A DNA stretch of 64,000 nt from Eutypa lata (Eukaryota > Ascomycota > Sordariomycetes > Xylariales > Diatrypaceae). The first letter of the stretch is position 1. Each line of letters starts with the position of its first letter. Below the pieces are notes generated by a model. It did no database searches. It was not told the origin of the DNA and worked only from the letters and a program-made list of their open reading frames with translations. Location of the stretch: NCBI GenBank assembly GCA_022661535.1, contig JAKULF010000004.1, positions 3,410,001 through 3,474,000 on the forward strand, given 5' to 3'. A program made the position numbers and the translations under genes. Shown here piece after piece: positions 1-10,794 of this stretch.

Positions 1-175
1 GGGTGCGATCAGTTTGTCAGAGGTTAATCTTCGTCAAAGCGTGTAGCTCGGACAATGTAGATAAGTATTCAAGATTGGATCATCATTACACCCATGGTGA
101 TTGGTTGATTGAGGGGAAAGAGCAAGATGTTGTGTTTGGTAGAGGATGGTGATGAGGGGAGAGGAAGAAACTTAC

Positions 176-1492
176 TCTGGCCGCTAGGACATTCGCCCGT
201 ATCACTGGAATGTATAGATGCGTATACTGGGTTTGTTGATGGTGAGGCGTCCTGGGTAGTGATTGAACCTGATGGGAATGCTACGACCACGACTGCTGGT
301 GTCGGGGCGCCTTCAAGTACGGGCTCGAATAAGCTCCGGAGTGGCGAGTTGATCACTGCGACAAGTCGATCTATGGCTTGTCCGTTCTTCGAGACTTTTT
401 GCTGAGACGATATGATGGTGGAGGTCTGAACGGTGATGTCATTGGACAACTTCAGCGAAGCCCGTCCATCACCACTTGCACCGTCTTCGACTTGCATGCC
501 GGTACCCAGCATGTAGATACCACCCCCTACAGCTCCAGCGCGACACGCCACCTGCGCGATCTCGGACAGACCACCCCATTTCGGATATACAGCGCAGAAG
601 CCGGGTCCGAAAAGTCCCATGGAAGAGAGATGGCGGTGGATAGCTGCCAACCCATCTCCCACGTTGATGGTATCGTCCAAGGTCAGAGTCAAGGCAAGAA
701 TATACTTCCGTAGCGTCTCGTCTAGCTTGAACTCGGAAGTAAGAAAATCCGCAAGCGGCTGCTTCGCCTGGCTCTCCCACACCGGCGTATGCTCTTCGGA
801 GTTGTACTCGACGACGAACTTGAGGAACTTCATGAGCGACCGCTTGGCCTTCGTCGGTATAGTCTTCGCCGAGAAGACATCCTCGCGACTGCTAGGTATC
901 CGAGTCAACTTCGCCGCATTGGGATCCGTCGCACCAGGCTCGGCCGTCACAGCGTCATCGTACACGAAGAACGAACCGACCGCGAGGAACTCGACCTGTC
1001 GGAACGCTTTCGACGACACGAGCTGCTCCAATAATTTGGAGCGACTGTGAATAATCTGAGGCGCTAAGGCCAAAGCGTATGCTCTGGGGAATGAAAGACC
1101 TAGCGCAGTAGCCTCATCATGCTTCCAGATACTGGCTTCCCGAAAAATGCTGTTCTCGCTACCCGTCTCGCCGTCGTCACCCACATTAGCCGCGACCCAA
1201 CTCTCCGCCTCCTGTAGACTAAACGCAGCTTCGTGCTCGCCGTAGTAGTCGTTGGGGTCGATATGGAGGATGCGCTTCTTGGACCGCGAGAGAGCTCTTC
1301 ATCGTCGGAGGAGCACAGCAAAGCTAGGTCAGTCAGATCAAGTTTCACATCACACACACACGTACTTTTTAAACAATGTTGCTGGAAATCCCTAAGAAGA
1401 CAGGCCATTTTTGCTTACAGGGCCAGTAGGGACTGCTGCAGGCCGGTGCCACAGATTACTACATCCCATGGTTCCTCTGTGAGGGACTCCAT
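176..1492 (-). CDS. MRS6: Rab escort protein (Rab geranylgeranyltransferase component A), probably 3'-partial
   Basis: Presents newly made Rab GTPases to geranylgeranyltransferase II and delivers the prenylated Rab to membranes. Exon 1 is 1419-1492: the ATG is at 1492 and the product starts MESLTEEPWDVVICGTGL, the GxG dinucleotide-binding motif of the GDI/REP fold. Exon 2 starts at 1296 after an intron at 1297-1418 and restores the family signature ALSRSKKRILHIDPNDYYGE. The QSLLALALSRS wording and the downstream motif EFLAVGSFFVYDD fit REP better than Rab GDI. An open frame continues to a stop at 69, but a perfect GTAAGT donor lies at 170-175 (minus strand) just after ECPSGQ, and the residues beyond it look non-conserved. 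The last exon or exons are therefore probably outside the window. About 400 residues are visible, whereas fungal REPs are usually longer. The family call is firm; the C-terminus is unresolved. Confidence 0.88.
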
Positions 1493-2338
1493 GGGTGATG
1501 ATGATCCAGCTGATGTTTCTAAAGGAAGAGAAAAAGTTGCTGGCTGGAACAAAAGATTGGCGTTTGGAACGGGTAGAAGAAAGTTTGCGGCTTGAATGAA
1601 AGAAGCCCCACTCGGAGGAATGATTCGCCGACGATAATACGCTAGCGTAATAGGGGATCCACAACATTTGCAGTGTCTTCAAGCCCTGTTGTTCGTGAGC
1701 TTTTCTCTCTTCTTTTTTTCCTTTTTTAAAAATAACCACCGCTCACCAATATCCCAGCTTTTCTGCAACCTCAAGGTTACCCACCCACAGTTATGCCGGT
1801 ATCAGAGCAGCCTTTCAGTAGGCAGCTCGTTTACGCTGAGCGGCAGAAGGAAACACGTCGTCCCGTATCTACTGTCCTGGATTTATAACGTCTGATAGGA
1901 TGGTTCGAAGGGTTGATACAAACAACGAAATATTTTCTCCCTCGGATGTTTACCAGGGAGAAAGGGCTCGTGAAAATTAAGAACTGTTTCAACCGCTTAG
2001 TGATGTTCATAATGGCAATTTAGGCTAGTGACTTATGTTGAGTATTGTGTTGGGAACAAAGTCTTTCTATCTACACAATGCCCTTTACTCAGTGAAATAA
2101 GAGGACAAAGGTCAGTATTAACAGTATTATTATATTGACTGGCTGGCTATGTGCTCTTAATAAATCAGTTTAGTAGCTGCGAATAAAGGCAATAGCTCTA
2201 CAAGTAAGGGTCACCAGCCTATCTCCATCTACCAAATCCCATCAATCCTCATGGCATCATACATTAGTAACCATATAATCAAACACCAGTGGCTTCTATC
2301 CCTGCATCATTGATAACCCCATAAATACATATCTCATA
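1493..2338. other. Intergenic region, divergent promoters
   Basis: No supported gene. It lies between the 5' ends of the minus-strand REP gene and the plus-strand coiled-coil gene, so it should hold both promoters. There is a T-rich tract near 1708-1728. The short ORFs here lack coding features. Confidence 0.6.
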
Positions 2339-2923
2339 ATGGACTTTAGATTCACCGAGGTCGCCGATTACTGCCGGGAAGTCCTTTCCCTCATCGAGCA
2401 GGCCGAGAAGTCAGAAGACGTCCGGGACAAGGTCGACGACAACGGATCCCTCGACGACGCCAAGCTCAACGCATTTCTGCTTGGCGACGTGCTCAACGAA
2501 TTCCTGGCCTCCCGGCTGCGCGAAATTGTAGCCATCGTTGACCATGGGAAGAAGAGCAGCGCCCTGCTGAAGCAAGTCGTGAGGCAGAGGGACGAGGCCC
2601 TCGAGCTCCAGGCCCACCTCCAACGGGGACTAGAGGAGGCGTCGTCCCACGAGCAATCCGAGGACCCCTGCTACCAGGAGGCTCGCACACAGATGGAGGA
2701 CTGCCTCAAGGAGGCCGACCATTTGGAGCGCGAGGCATCCCAGCTCGCTTCTGACCTCGACTTAGAGATATTCTTGGCTTGCTCACCGGATCTACCCCCC
2801 CGAGCCGCTGTGGCTACTTGGGGCAAAGTCTCTGAGCTTATCCAAGAGATGCAGGATCTGCACCACCAGACCATGGACGCCCTCTGTGCCTGTGACGAGG
2901 CGTTTGAGACGATCTCTGAGTAA
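2339..2923 (+). CDS. Hypothetical acidic coiled-coil protein (194 aa)
   Basis: Not recognised as a named family. It is a single-exon ORF with ATG at 2339 and stop at 2921-2923. Its GC content and codon use are clearly higher than the flanking AT-rich DNA, which supports coding. The product is acidic and almost entirely helical: residues about 60-145 are rich in E, Q, L and R in a heptad-like pattern, consistent with a coiled coil. There is no signal peptide, membrane segment or catalytic motif. A helical bundle rather like a fungal Het-s/NACHT-associated N-terminal helical domain is conceivable, but nothing in the sequence proves it. Confidence 0.6.
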   Translation: MDFRFTEVADYCREVLSLIEQAEKSEDVRDKVDDNGSLDDAKLNAFLLGDVLNEFLASRLREIVAIVDHGKKSSALLKQVVRQRDEALELQAHLQRGLEEASSHEQSEDPCYQEARTQMEDCLKEADHLEREASQLASDLDLEIFLACSPDLPPRAAVATWGKVSELIQEMQDLHHQTMDALCACDEAFETISE

Positions 2924-3371
2924 AAAATTAAGTGGTTTTTTCCTTCCCGAGTATTCATACCTGTTCGATGCTCGTCCCTCCTAATGAGGCGGGAGAGAAA
3001 ATAGGAGAAAAATAGAAACTTGAGATGCTGGAGACGCACTCCCTGTAGAATTTTCACCGTATACAATGATAATAATGAAATTTCAGTTCACTATGATATT
3101 CTTAATCGTGATTTAATGAACCTACTTGATGAAATGTCACGTAACATGGGTTTCGTGTAAAGGTAAGACTCTGTAAGCATACGGTACAGTCCGTTTCAAG
3201 CTACCTAGGTACTTGTTTTTCAACATTGAGCCTCCTGTGTCATCAAAGGTAGTCCACCAAAGCCAATCCCAAAATTTGTAGACCTTTATGCACACAAGAC
3301 AAGAGAAGGAGTCCAGAACAGAGTACCAATCCACAGTATTCCATTGGGTATCATATATCTATGTAGCCGAT
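2924..3371. other. Intergenic, convergent 3' ends
   Basis: Short AT-rich spacer between the convergent coiled-coil gene and RRP43. It contains one TACCTAGGTA palindrome (3202-3211) and no supported gene. Confidence 0.6.
3202..3211. repeat. TACCTAGGTA palindrome, copy 1
   Basis: Exact ten-base palindrome in the spacer before RRP43. It is one of eight intergenic copies in the window. Confidence 0.7.
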
Positions 3372-4553
3372 TTATGGCAGCGCCTTTTTGAAGTCCCCCC
3401 ACCTCTCCTCAGCCACGTCAACGAGTCTACGCAGCACCTGGGGTCCGACCACCGTACCGCCGCTCTTCGAGATACCCAGGATCCGCGTCTCCCCCTGCCC
3501 CTGCCCCTGTGTCTGCGACCGGTCGACCACAACGGTGACGGTCTCGTCGCACAGGCTCTCCTCGAACCGGTCCGGGTCCACCAGAATCCAGAACTGCTGT
3601 CCGCCGGCATCACCACTACCACCACTACCCTTCTTGCCTCTCCTCTGCCTGTCCCTAGTAGCCGTGAACACAGCCGCCGTGCAAGCTACAGGCAAACCCC
3701 TTACGCACAGGGGCCGGGCTTCGGCATCCCGCTCCCGCTCCTGCCCTCGCGAGCACAGCACCATCTCGCGATCCGAGTCCCAGTGCGCCCGCGGCAGCTT
3801 CGTGTCGCGCAGCGCGGCCACAACGGCAGCCCACGCGGCGTCGAACGGGTTTCCGTCGAAGGAGATGAAGAGCAGGTCGATGTAGAGCACCCAGTAGGCC
3901 TTGACCTGGTGGTTGTTAGTCGTCATCTGCTGTTCCTCGCCATCTGCTCCATCGTCGTCGTCGCCATCATCTTGTTTCTTCTCTTTTTGTGGTGCCGTCG
4001 TATCCTGCTCTTGCCGCTCGTATATCCGCAAGTCCGCCGCGTCGAGCAACCCCGATTCGTGAAGCAGCGAGTAGACGCGCGTGCTGAGGGTCTGAGCGAG
4101 GGGCGTCGGTGGCGCGCCCGGGAGGAAGGTCGGCGCGCATCCCGTTGCTAGCTCGATGTTGGGCACCAGGAGGTCGTAGTCCCTCAGTTCGTCCATGGTG
4201 TTATCACTATCACCACCATTGCTGAGATCCGCAGACCGGTAGTTCGGGATCTGAGGCACAGCCAGCGTCTCGCCCCGCACCCCGCAGATCACCGTCGTGT
4301 CCCCCGTCCGTACCACCGCGCTTCCGTGTGCGTGGGACAGCGACGACGTGTTTACGTTTGGCGGGCGCGCCTGCCGTGGCTGTCGTCCATTGGCGCGCGC
4401 TGATGGTGTCGAGTTGGAGGAGGAGGCATCAGGTGGAGGTTGCAGGTTCGCGAGAAGATATGGGTGTGGTGAGAGCTTTGCGAAGGTGGCGCTCGAAAGC
4501 GTCAGGCTGCCGTTATTATTCGGGGTCGTCGTCGTCGTCGTCGCCGCCGCCAT
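3372..4553 (-). CDS. RRP43: Exosome complex subunit RRP43 (RNase PH-like)
   Basis: Core-ring subunit of the RNA exosome, which performs 3'-5' RNA processing and decay in nucleus and cytoplasm. The single-exon ORF gives 393 aa. After a low-complexity N-terminus (threonine and asparagine runs) the RNase PH fold begins with FAKLSPHPYLLANLQPP at about residues 24-40, then GSAVVRTGDTTVICGVRGE (about 78-96), the usual strand pair of RRP43/RRP42 subunits. The C-terminal half carries AYWVLYIDLLFISFDGNPFDAAWAAVVAAL, the conserved region of the non-catalytic eukaryotic subunits. An acidic, lysine-rich insert (about residues 180-208, with a run of aspartates) sits in the middle and is likely a species- or clade-specific loop. 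The ATG at 4551-4553 is the first in frame. RRP42 and RRP45 are alternatives; RRP43 fits the order of motifs best. Confidence 0.85.
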   Translation of the reverse strand: MAAATTTTTTPNNNGSLTLSSATFAKLSPHPYLLANLQPPPDASSSNSTPSARANGRQPRQARPPNVNTSSLSHAHGSAVVRTGDTTVICGVRGETLAVPQIPNYRSADLSNGGDSDNTMDELRDYDLLVPNIELATGCAPTFLPGAPPTPLAQTLSTRVYSLLHESGLLDAADLRIYERQEQDTTAPQKEKKQDDGDDDDGADGEEQQMTTNNHQVKAYWVLYIDLLFISFDGNPFDAAWAAVVAALRDTKLPRAHWDSDREMVLCSRGQERERDAEARPLCVRGLPVACTAAVFTATRDRQRRGKKGSGGSGDAGGQQFWILVDPDRFEESLCDETVTVVVDRSQTQGQGQGETRILGISKSGGTVVGPQVLRRLVDVAEERWGDFKKALP

Positions 4554-4889
4554 TGCGCCTTTGAGAGCAGGGTTTGAGGCTTCTTGAAGGTGTGATACTG
4601 TGTAGTAACGTCCACTGCTTATAATATAGGATATTGCAGATGAAATTAGATATTTCGTTGATTTACCTACGAAACATTCAGTTACATGGAGAGCTACGTA
4701 GAAAGTTTTAAGCTACAAAATTATGTACGTACAGGGTAGTTAGGTACCTACATTGGCCGTGATTGGTCGTAGCCTTGCAGGTTTAGCGCGGGGTCTCCCC
4801 ACCCAGTGCTAGTAGCCTCCATTTCCACGGTACCTAAGATTTGATCTACGCCGGCCGATAGGGGGGCTCTGAAGTCATTGTTCATTTTC
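4554..4889. other. Intergenic spacer
   Basis: AT-rich promoter side of RRP43 running into the 3' end of the AAA relic. No gene is supported; a minus-strand ORF at 4748-4933 has no recognisable content. Confidence 0.5.
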
Positions 4890-6475
4890 TCACCGATCTC
4901 CCCTCTCTCGAATCTCATCGTCAGTGATTCCATCCCTCACGCTTTGTATATACTCATCGAATTTCGAGGCAACATTGATAACATGCTCCAGGTCCGCAAA
5001 AGACATTACTTTGTCCTTGAACTGGGCCAACTGCCTTGCTGTTGTGATGGCATTGCGAATCGCCCTTCCATTGATGTTGCATCTTGCCAGATCATCCAAG
5101 TTGTCATAGATATCCTCAAAATCGATCGATATCTCCCCCATCTCTTTGAGGCGCCCGAGCAGGTTACCCCATATCCTGCGATGTCGGGGTACCGACAGGT
5201 TTTGGTAGTGAATCGCGAGCTGGATACGTGACTTGAATGCTTGGTCGAAGGTCCTTGCGCGATTGGAGGTTAGGATTAGAATCCCCTCGAAGTATTTCAA
5301 ACTCCGGAGGAAAACGCATACCAGTGCGTTGCGTTCAAGATCTGAAAGGTTCCTCTCCTCTGGGAAAATGTCGGCTTCATCTAGGAGGACAAAACAATCC
5401 CATATCCGGCTAAGACGAAACACGAACTCGAGATATCTCTCTACTTTCTTGGGGTTTAATGCCAATATCGCCGCATGTTACGTGATACAAAGATTTCTCT
5501 GCCAATTCAGCGATGGTTTCAGCCGTGAATGTCTTGCATTACCACCCCGTTACCCTTCCCCTTGATAATATCAGCTCCCTTTGTTGCCAAGATCTTAGTT
5601 GTAATCAGGGCATGAATGAGCTCCTTCGTCTTCGTATCCTGCACCACAAGATTATCGAACGCCCTTTTGACCCAATGGACATCCCTGATGAGATCAACTC
5701 TGATGTTGACTGCTTCACAGTTAGTGTGGTTAACTACCGCATAGGGTATTAACACTTACCCCAAACTTTGTGGCTTAAGTTATATCCTCGCAAAAGGGGC
5801 GGGAACAAAGGCATCATGTCTCCTTCGGGCCCTACGTCTTCATCAATCATCGTTGGTTCTTCTTTAGTATTCTCAGATTCGGTGTTAGCTCTGTGGAGTT
5901 TCTTATACATTTTTTCGTCAATGATAAATATTTGTGTTTCCTAGCAACAATTATCACACCAAAGCAGAGGAACCTAATCTGCATCTACCTACTTCGCCAG
6001 ACCCGCCATCACCGGGGCATTCAACAGGTTTCTGTTGTCAGCAATCCCGGAATATCTCACCACGTCGTTTGAGTCTATCTCGAATCTCTTGCTTTGCATG
6101 CAATAATGGATAGCATTTCAAGGTTTGGACGGCCATTTCTTCGGGAAGCCACCCCTTTCCATCACATATTGTAAGCTTCGTGCTTTCACGCATGAAAGCA
6201 CCGTAAAAACTCAAAGTCCAAGCGCTTATAGTGTAGGATGTCGAATTCTCCAGTGCAGTCGTTGACATGCGATTTGCTTTGACAAAAGGATCAGCCTTGT
6301 AACTTCGTAGGTAACCTGACTGCTGAGAAACAAGGCAGGCCCCAGGAGGAAACAGATATATAAGGCCATCTTCCTTCACATGACCACGAGAAAATCGCTA
6401 ATCGATTTCCTGATAAATATCTTCGTGAGTGGAATCAATGTAGTCCCCGAGCATCATGAGGTTCTGATGTTCCGG
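4890..6475 (-). pseudogene. Broken DUF7025-type AAA ATPase lacking its Walker A loop
   Basis: Remnant of a fungal AAA+ ATPase with an N-terminal DUF7025 domain. The C-terminal exon (4890-5465) keeps Walker B (FVLLDEAD), sensor 1 (ILTSNR), the arginine-finger region (FKSRIQL) and the AAA lid (NGRAIRNAI). The preceding piece (5519-5710) keeps HWVKRAFDNLVV and DIIKGKGNGVVM. There the P-loop should follow, but the minus strand goes from VVM directly to KTFTAETIAELAE in another frame with a single base between. About 26 bases encoding LLHGxPGxG are gone, which also shifts the frame. An intron with good signals (about 5711-5760) is preserved upstream. DUF7025 fragments lie at 6038-6380 (KEDGLIYLFPPGA) and 5765-5930 (IIDEKMYKKLH), separated by stops and a frame change. 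The intact splice sites and little-decayed exons suggest recent inactivation. Confidence 0.75.
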
Positions 6476-9400
6476 GGTTTAATTGCTCTATAATCTGCTT
6501 CTGTGAGTTAAGTGCAAAGTACCAAAAAAAGGGAGGGGCGGCAAGCTCGGTTGTAGGCTCCAGTGCTGGCAGCTTCTTATCCAAACTTGGCTCTTGTTTG
6601 GCGAAAGCTTCCACTGTATCCCGTATAGTTCAAGTCACGAGACAAATAGACCTTTGTTGGCTTTGGACTGGCAGCTACGATGGTCGCTGCAACCCCCTCC
6701 CCGCCGTCGCCGGATTTTCGGTTTGGGGTGAGTAGTCTAAGGAGACCAATAAGGCGATATCTTGGTGTTTCCCCAGGTAACGGCCAAGATTAGCAAGTGG
6801 CATCTGCCCATTTACAATCCGCCAACCATCCTCGTTGAACAGCCACGAGGGCTGTGATTAAAATAAGATGTTTCTATCTAGGCGATGGATCTTTTACCAT
6901 ATAGGTTGAGATGACTGTGTTGATTCTGAGTTGACTTTCTGTCTTAGTTTTGAACTCTCTGCTTCCAGCTGTTCTACTCGCCCCAATAAAGATCGCAACA
7001 GAGCAGAGTTGAAAAACCCTCTATCCTTCTAGTCGGATGCCTTTTCGAGTTCCATATCGAAGCCCGTATGGATGGTCTACAGTCGGATCTAATTGCTGTG
7101 AGCTATATCTGTCCCGGGTTGGAGATAAGACTGAGGTTTCTTTATTCACTATAGTTTGTGAGAATTTATCCGAGTCATATGCATTGTCCACTTGGTGGGT
7201 GCCTGCCCTTCCAATGATCTCGGATATCTGAGGGTAAGATCTATTAGACTTCAGCCAAGATAACTCACTGTTGCTATAATTAAACAGATTAAATAGACTC
7301 TAGCCTCCAGAGAGGCTCCGGGATGAACTTCTGGAGATTTTGGGGGCCATCATGTCAACGCTACTACTGATGTGTGCGATCGTTGATCTCGGTGCCATCC
7401 CGGAGTTGGATCATACCTACGCCTAACAGGCGAATTCAATGGACATCAGCGGTATTACGGCTGCTTAGAAAGCTTCGAGAACAACCACCAGAGGCTTGTG
7501 TAAAGTTCGTTATTATTAGCTGTGGGGATCCCGAAAGAGCCCCTGAGCAATCGCAATATCTCTCCGACTACATCAATATAGCACCGCAACCCCCGCGAGG
7601 TGGACAAGGAAGTCTAGGAACAGGTGGCGGGCCGAGACAGACTCTCAAATATCTATCAAGGCGTGGCTGACGGCAAAATCATGATTCATTAATATCCCAC
7701 TTTAAGCTCTTGTAACTTTACTGTGTTCCGCTTGGCTGTGGCCTCATGGCCTTCTACGTCATACTTGGTAAGGCACACGAGTTGGAGGAAATATGTCCTT
7801 GTTTTCATAATCAAGGGAGGTGAGGATCAGGCAGTGAACTGTTTAGACGCTGAAGATGATGTCTCAATTTGAGAACCAGTCGGAATAGAACGGATATGTC
7901 AAGTCTGGTGATCAGATACGATTTTTTGGGGACTTACACTTGATTAGTTACCAAGTGTACGGCCCCGAAAGGTGAACCATGTATACCTATTCATCTCCTC
8001 CTGATTACTTACTCTTTCCCTCTAAATGATATGACAAGTCATTTACGTACATCTTGTGGAGTGATTTGGATTGGAAATCTGTGTAACCAAGGGTAGTAAG
8101 CGTCATAATCCCAACCAATCTCATCAACCTCGTGTCCAGCTGCTGCTTCACGAGGCTGCGTCTCATATGGCTTCCTCATGCTCCCTCGGTATTCCCTGTA
8201 CGTAGCATTGATGTACCCACCTTCCTTCTGCAGTCACAATCCCCCTCGGGCCGTGCCCATCGGTCCATCAATAGATCATTCAAGTTTCAACGAAGATGGG
8301 CCAACGACAAGTTCCCGCCCAAAACCCAGTATCATATATAGGTGAGGTATTGGAAGACTTATTTATAAGGTTCTCACATCATGAAAGCATTTAACAATGA
8401 AGATATTATTGAAGAAAAGCGCCATGTTTTTAAATACCTATATGAAAAGCAACGATAAATACACACAAGTATGTCATTTTCGGCTTCGGCTTACAACAGC
8501 CACAACGACTATTATTTCCCGAAGGGGAAATTGGTCGAGTATTATTGGCCGCTAATAGAGTGCTTATGGCGGTTAGTACTCAGGTACTAGGCGAAGGGAG
8601 ACTCCACCGGCATTCACAAACTGAAAACCTCAAACAATTTCTTTGATCCAACAACAGTTGTGGTAAGATGATGACCAGCAGAAAGGCCCCCTCACAACAG
8701 GCCTATACCTATCTTTGGGGGCGGGGGCCACGGTGTGAATGATAACTAACTATTGGGCGGCTCAGATAAGCCAATGCCGCATTGAAAATGAACGATGGTG
8801 AAGCTTACTACACATCGAGCCACCAACTACGTACACATTACCTATGTACGTAACTCAACGCCAGAATGGAGTGTCATCAATTACGCAACCAAGGAGTTTC
8901 CTTACCTCAAGTGAAGCGATCGAACCAATGTCCAACACAGCTTATTCCCAACCGCGTGGAACGCATTGTGCATGAGTCGATGTGGATTCGCGAATCACAG
9001 TGATATCAAAGGCTATTGTTCCATCTCGGCTGCTTCGTTTCGGCCATTTCGGTAGCCGACAAGGTGAATTATGTATGTATGTATGTATGTATGTATGTAT
9101 GTATGTGCCTAATCAGCTAATGTAAGTAATAAAAGTCAAGCTACCGGCAGAAAGAAATGATTTGGCAGGAGGTTTTATGCGGTTGGGAGTCTGGAGTGGG
9201 AAATGATGCAGGTCGAAGGACAAGGGTTGACGAGCTTCAACGAATCAGAGCCGGCTCTTTGCCGCCCAGCATTGCGCATCGTCGCTCGCCATTGAGCGGT
9301 TCCCCAATTATCTCATCGAATCCAATTGCCTATTGCTGCAGAACCCAAGAGATTTCCAAGACTGGTTCCTTGCGCGCATCACGGGAAGCACAGCTCCCCA

Positions 9401-10348
9401 AGGACTTCATTCGACGAAAGAACTGCCAGCCCCCAAGCTGCCGTGGGGCATAGTGGTCTGGTAGTATAACATGCCTGACATATCTACGTCGTTCAAGTGG
9501 CTGACTATAACAAACATGGGACCTTTACGGTGGAGAAGTACGATTTGAAGTTATCGGTCAGCATTCAATCAAATGCCAGAATGCGTTGACGATACTATCT
9601 GAGAGGTATCTATCTGACGTTACCTACCCTCTGTGAGACCTTCGTCCCCCGCAACTACGTGTATAGCCAACACAAATAGGCCCGACAGCCACAACGTCGT
9701 CGTAGTGCAACCCACCTTCTCAAATTTGGATTTGGAAGCTGAAAGAAAACAGCCCCGAACCCTAAAGCACAAGTGTCCCTAATATAACCTCACCATTTTC
9801 TTCCTGTAACTATTTCGTCTCTTGGATATATCATATAATGTATCCACTTGCCAATAGATAGAGTCCGGGTATCTGCAAGTGCGGTCCCCTAGCATCCACA
9901 GAGAACCCCTGGTCGGTCCTCCGCCGTTGATGAAGCTTCCCGCTGTTAATGGACCCTGGTGATAATGGGGTATGCCAAGGTTTAGCGGCAGCTCGACTGG
10001 AGCGCCTACACCGTGCAGAACCGTGCAACGTGCATCCTGCGGGGAACGGCCACATTGTGACCAGCCAATATTAAAGTACGGTCAGCCGCTGGGCCTCGCG
10101 CGATAAACTGGTACCTTTCATATTCTCTCATTTGGTCCTCCTCCCCCCACAAGCTGTTCTTCGCTTCTGATTGAATGGCTTCTCTAGGCCCGTGTTGCCG
10201 AGCCCTTGTTTCCACGAGGTCATTCTCGCCTACTTGGTAATAGTGGGCGTGGAGGGTGGCGCCCAGATCTCGACTTTGCTGCACGACTTATGTGACGAAG
10301 AGAGGCTAGTTCCAAAGAACTAGGCCAATCCTAGTCCATCGAGCATTG
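6476..10348. other. Long non-coding stretch
   Basis: No convincing gene. Short ORFs are scattered on both strands with no recognisable domains and frequent stops. One ORF near 7374-7670 has a faintly NACHT-like stretch but cannot be supported. There is an ATGT microsatellite at about 9071-9106, and the last part should hold the upstream control region of the ferric reductase gene. Confidence 0.5.
9071..9106. repeat. (ATGT)9 microsatellite
   Basis: Uninterrupted tetranucleotide run in non-coding DNA. It is the same unit, allowing for strand and register, as the run near 27.9 kb. Confidence 0.9.
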
Positions 10349-10356
10349 CATATATA
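10349..10356 (+). promoter_or_regulatory. Possible TATA box of the ferric reductase gene
   Basis: CATATATA is followed by a pyrimidine-rich stretch (about 10365-10412) typical of fungal transcription starts. It lies about 440 bases upstream of the FRE ATG, which would imply a long leader or a 5' UTR intron. This is inferred from composition only. Confidence 0.35.
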
Positions 10357-10447
10357 CCCACCGGTTCATCTCATCACATCGTCGTCGCTTCTCGCTTGAA
10401 CACTCTATCTACATACGTGTCTGTACCGGCTGTTATCCTCGAGTCTC

Positions 10448-10553
10448 ATGGCTGTCAGCATTTTCCTTAACTTCCTCTTGGATCGCTGAAAGAGGAATGA
10501 GGAGTTCGGTGTCCACAGCGAAAGAACATTCCGTCATTTCTAAAAAGCCATGA
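10448..10553 (+). promoter_or_regulatory. Upstream ORFs in the presumed FRE leader
   Basis: Two consecutive short ORFs, 10448-10489 (14 codons with stop) and 10497-10553 (19 codons with stop), lie between the possible TATA box and the FRE start. If the leader is unspliced they would be translated first and could dampen FRE expression. A 5' UTR intron could remove them. Confidence 0.3.
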
Positions 10554-10794
10554 ATGAAATATATACCTTTTGACGATAGACAACCCACTCTGTTGCAGGC
10601 CGACAATACCAGGAATTAACTTCAATATAGAGAGCACCAGGCTTCATGCGGAATATCGGAACTCTCGAGATCTCGACGTAAAGCGCAAACTTGCCGCACA
10701 TGTTCATCTTATAATATTATTAACGTTTAGCCTCCGGTTTCCGGCTCTGTTATAGGACGCTTCGCTATTGGATCAGTCGAAATATCTAGCGACC

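Noticed and set aside
7374..7670. 98-codon frame with VKFVIISCGDPE, faintly like a NACHT region after Walker B
   Set aside because: No P-loop or Walker B nearby, stops on both sides, and the likeness rests on a dozen residues.
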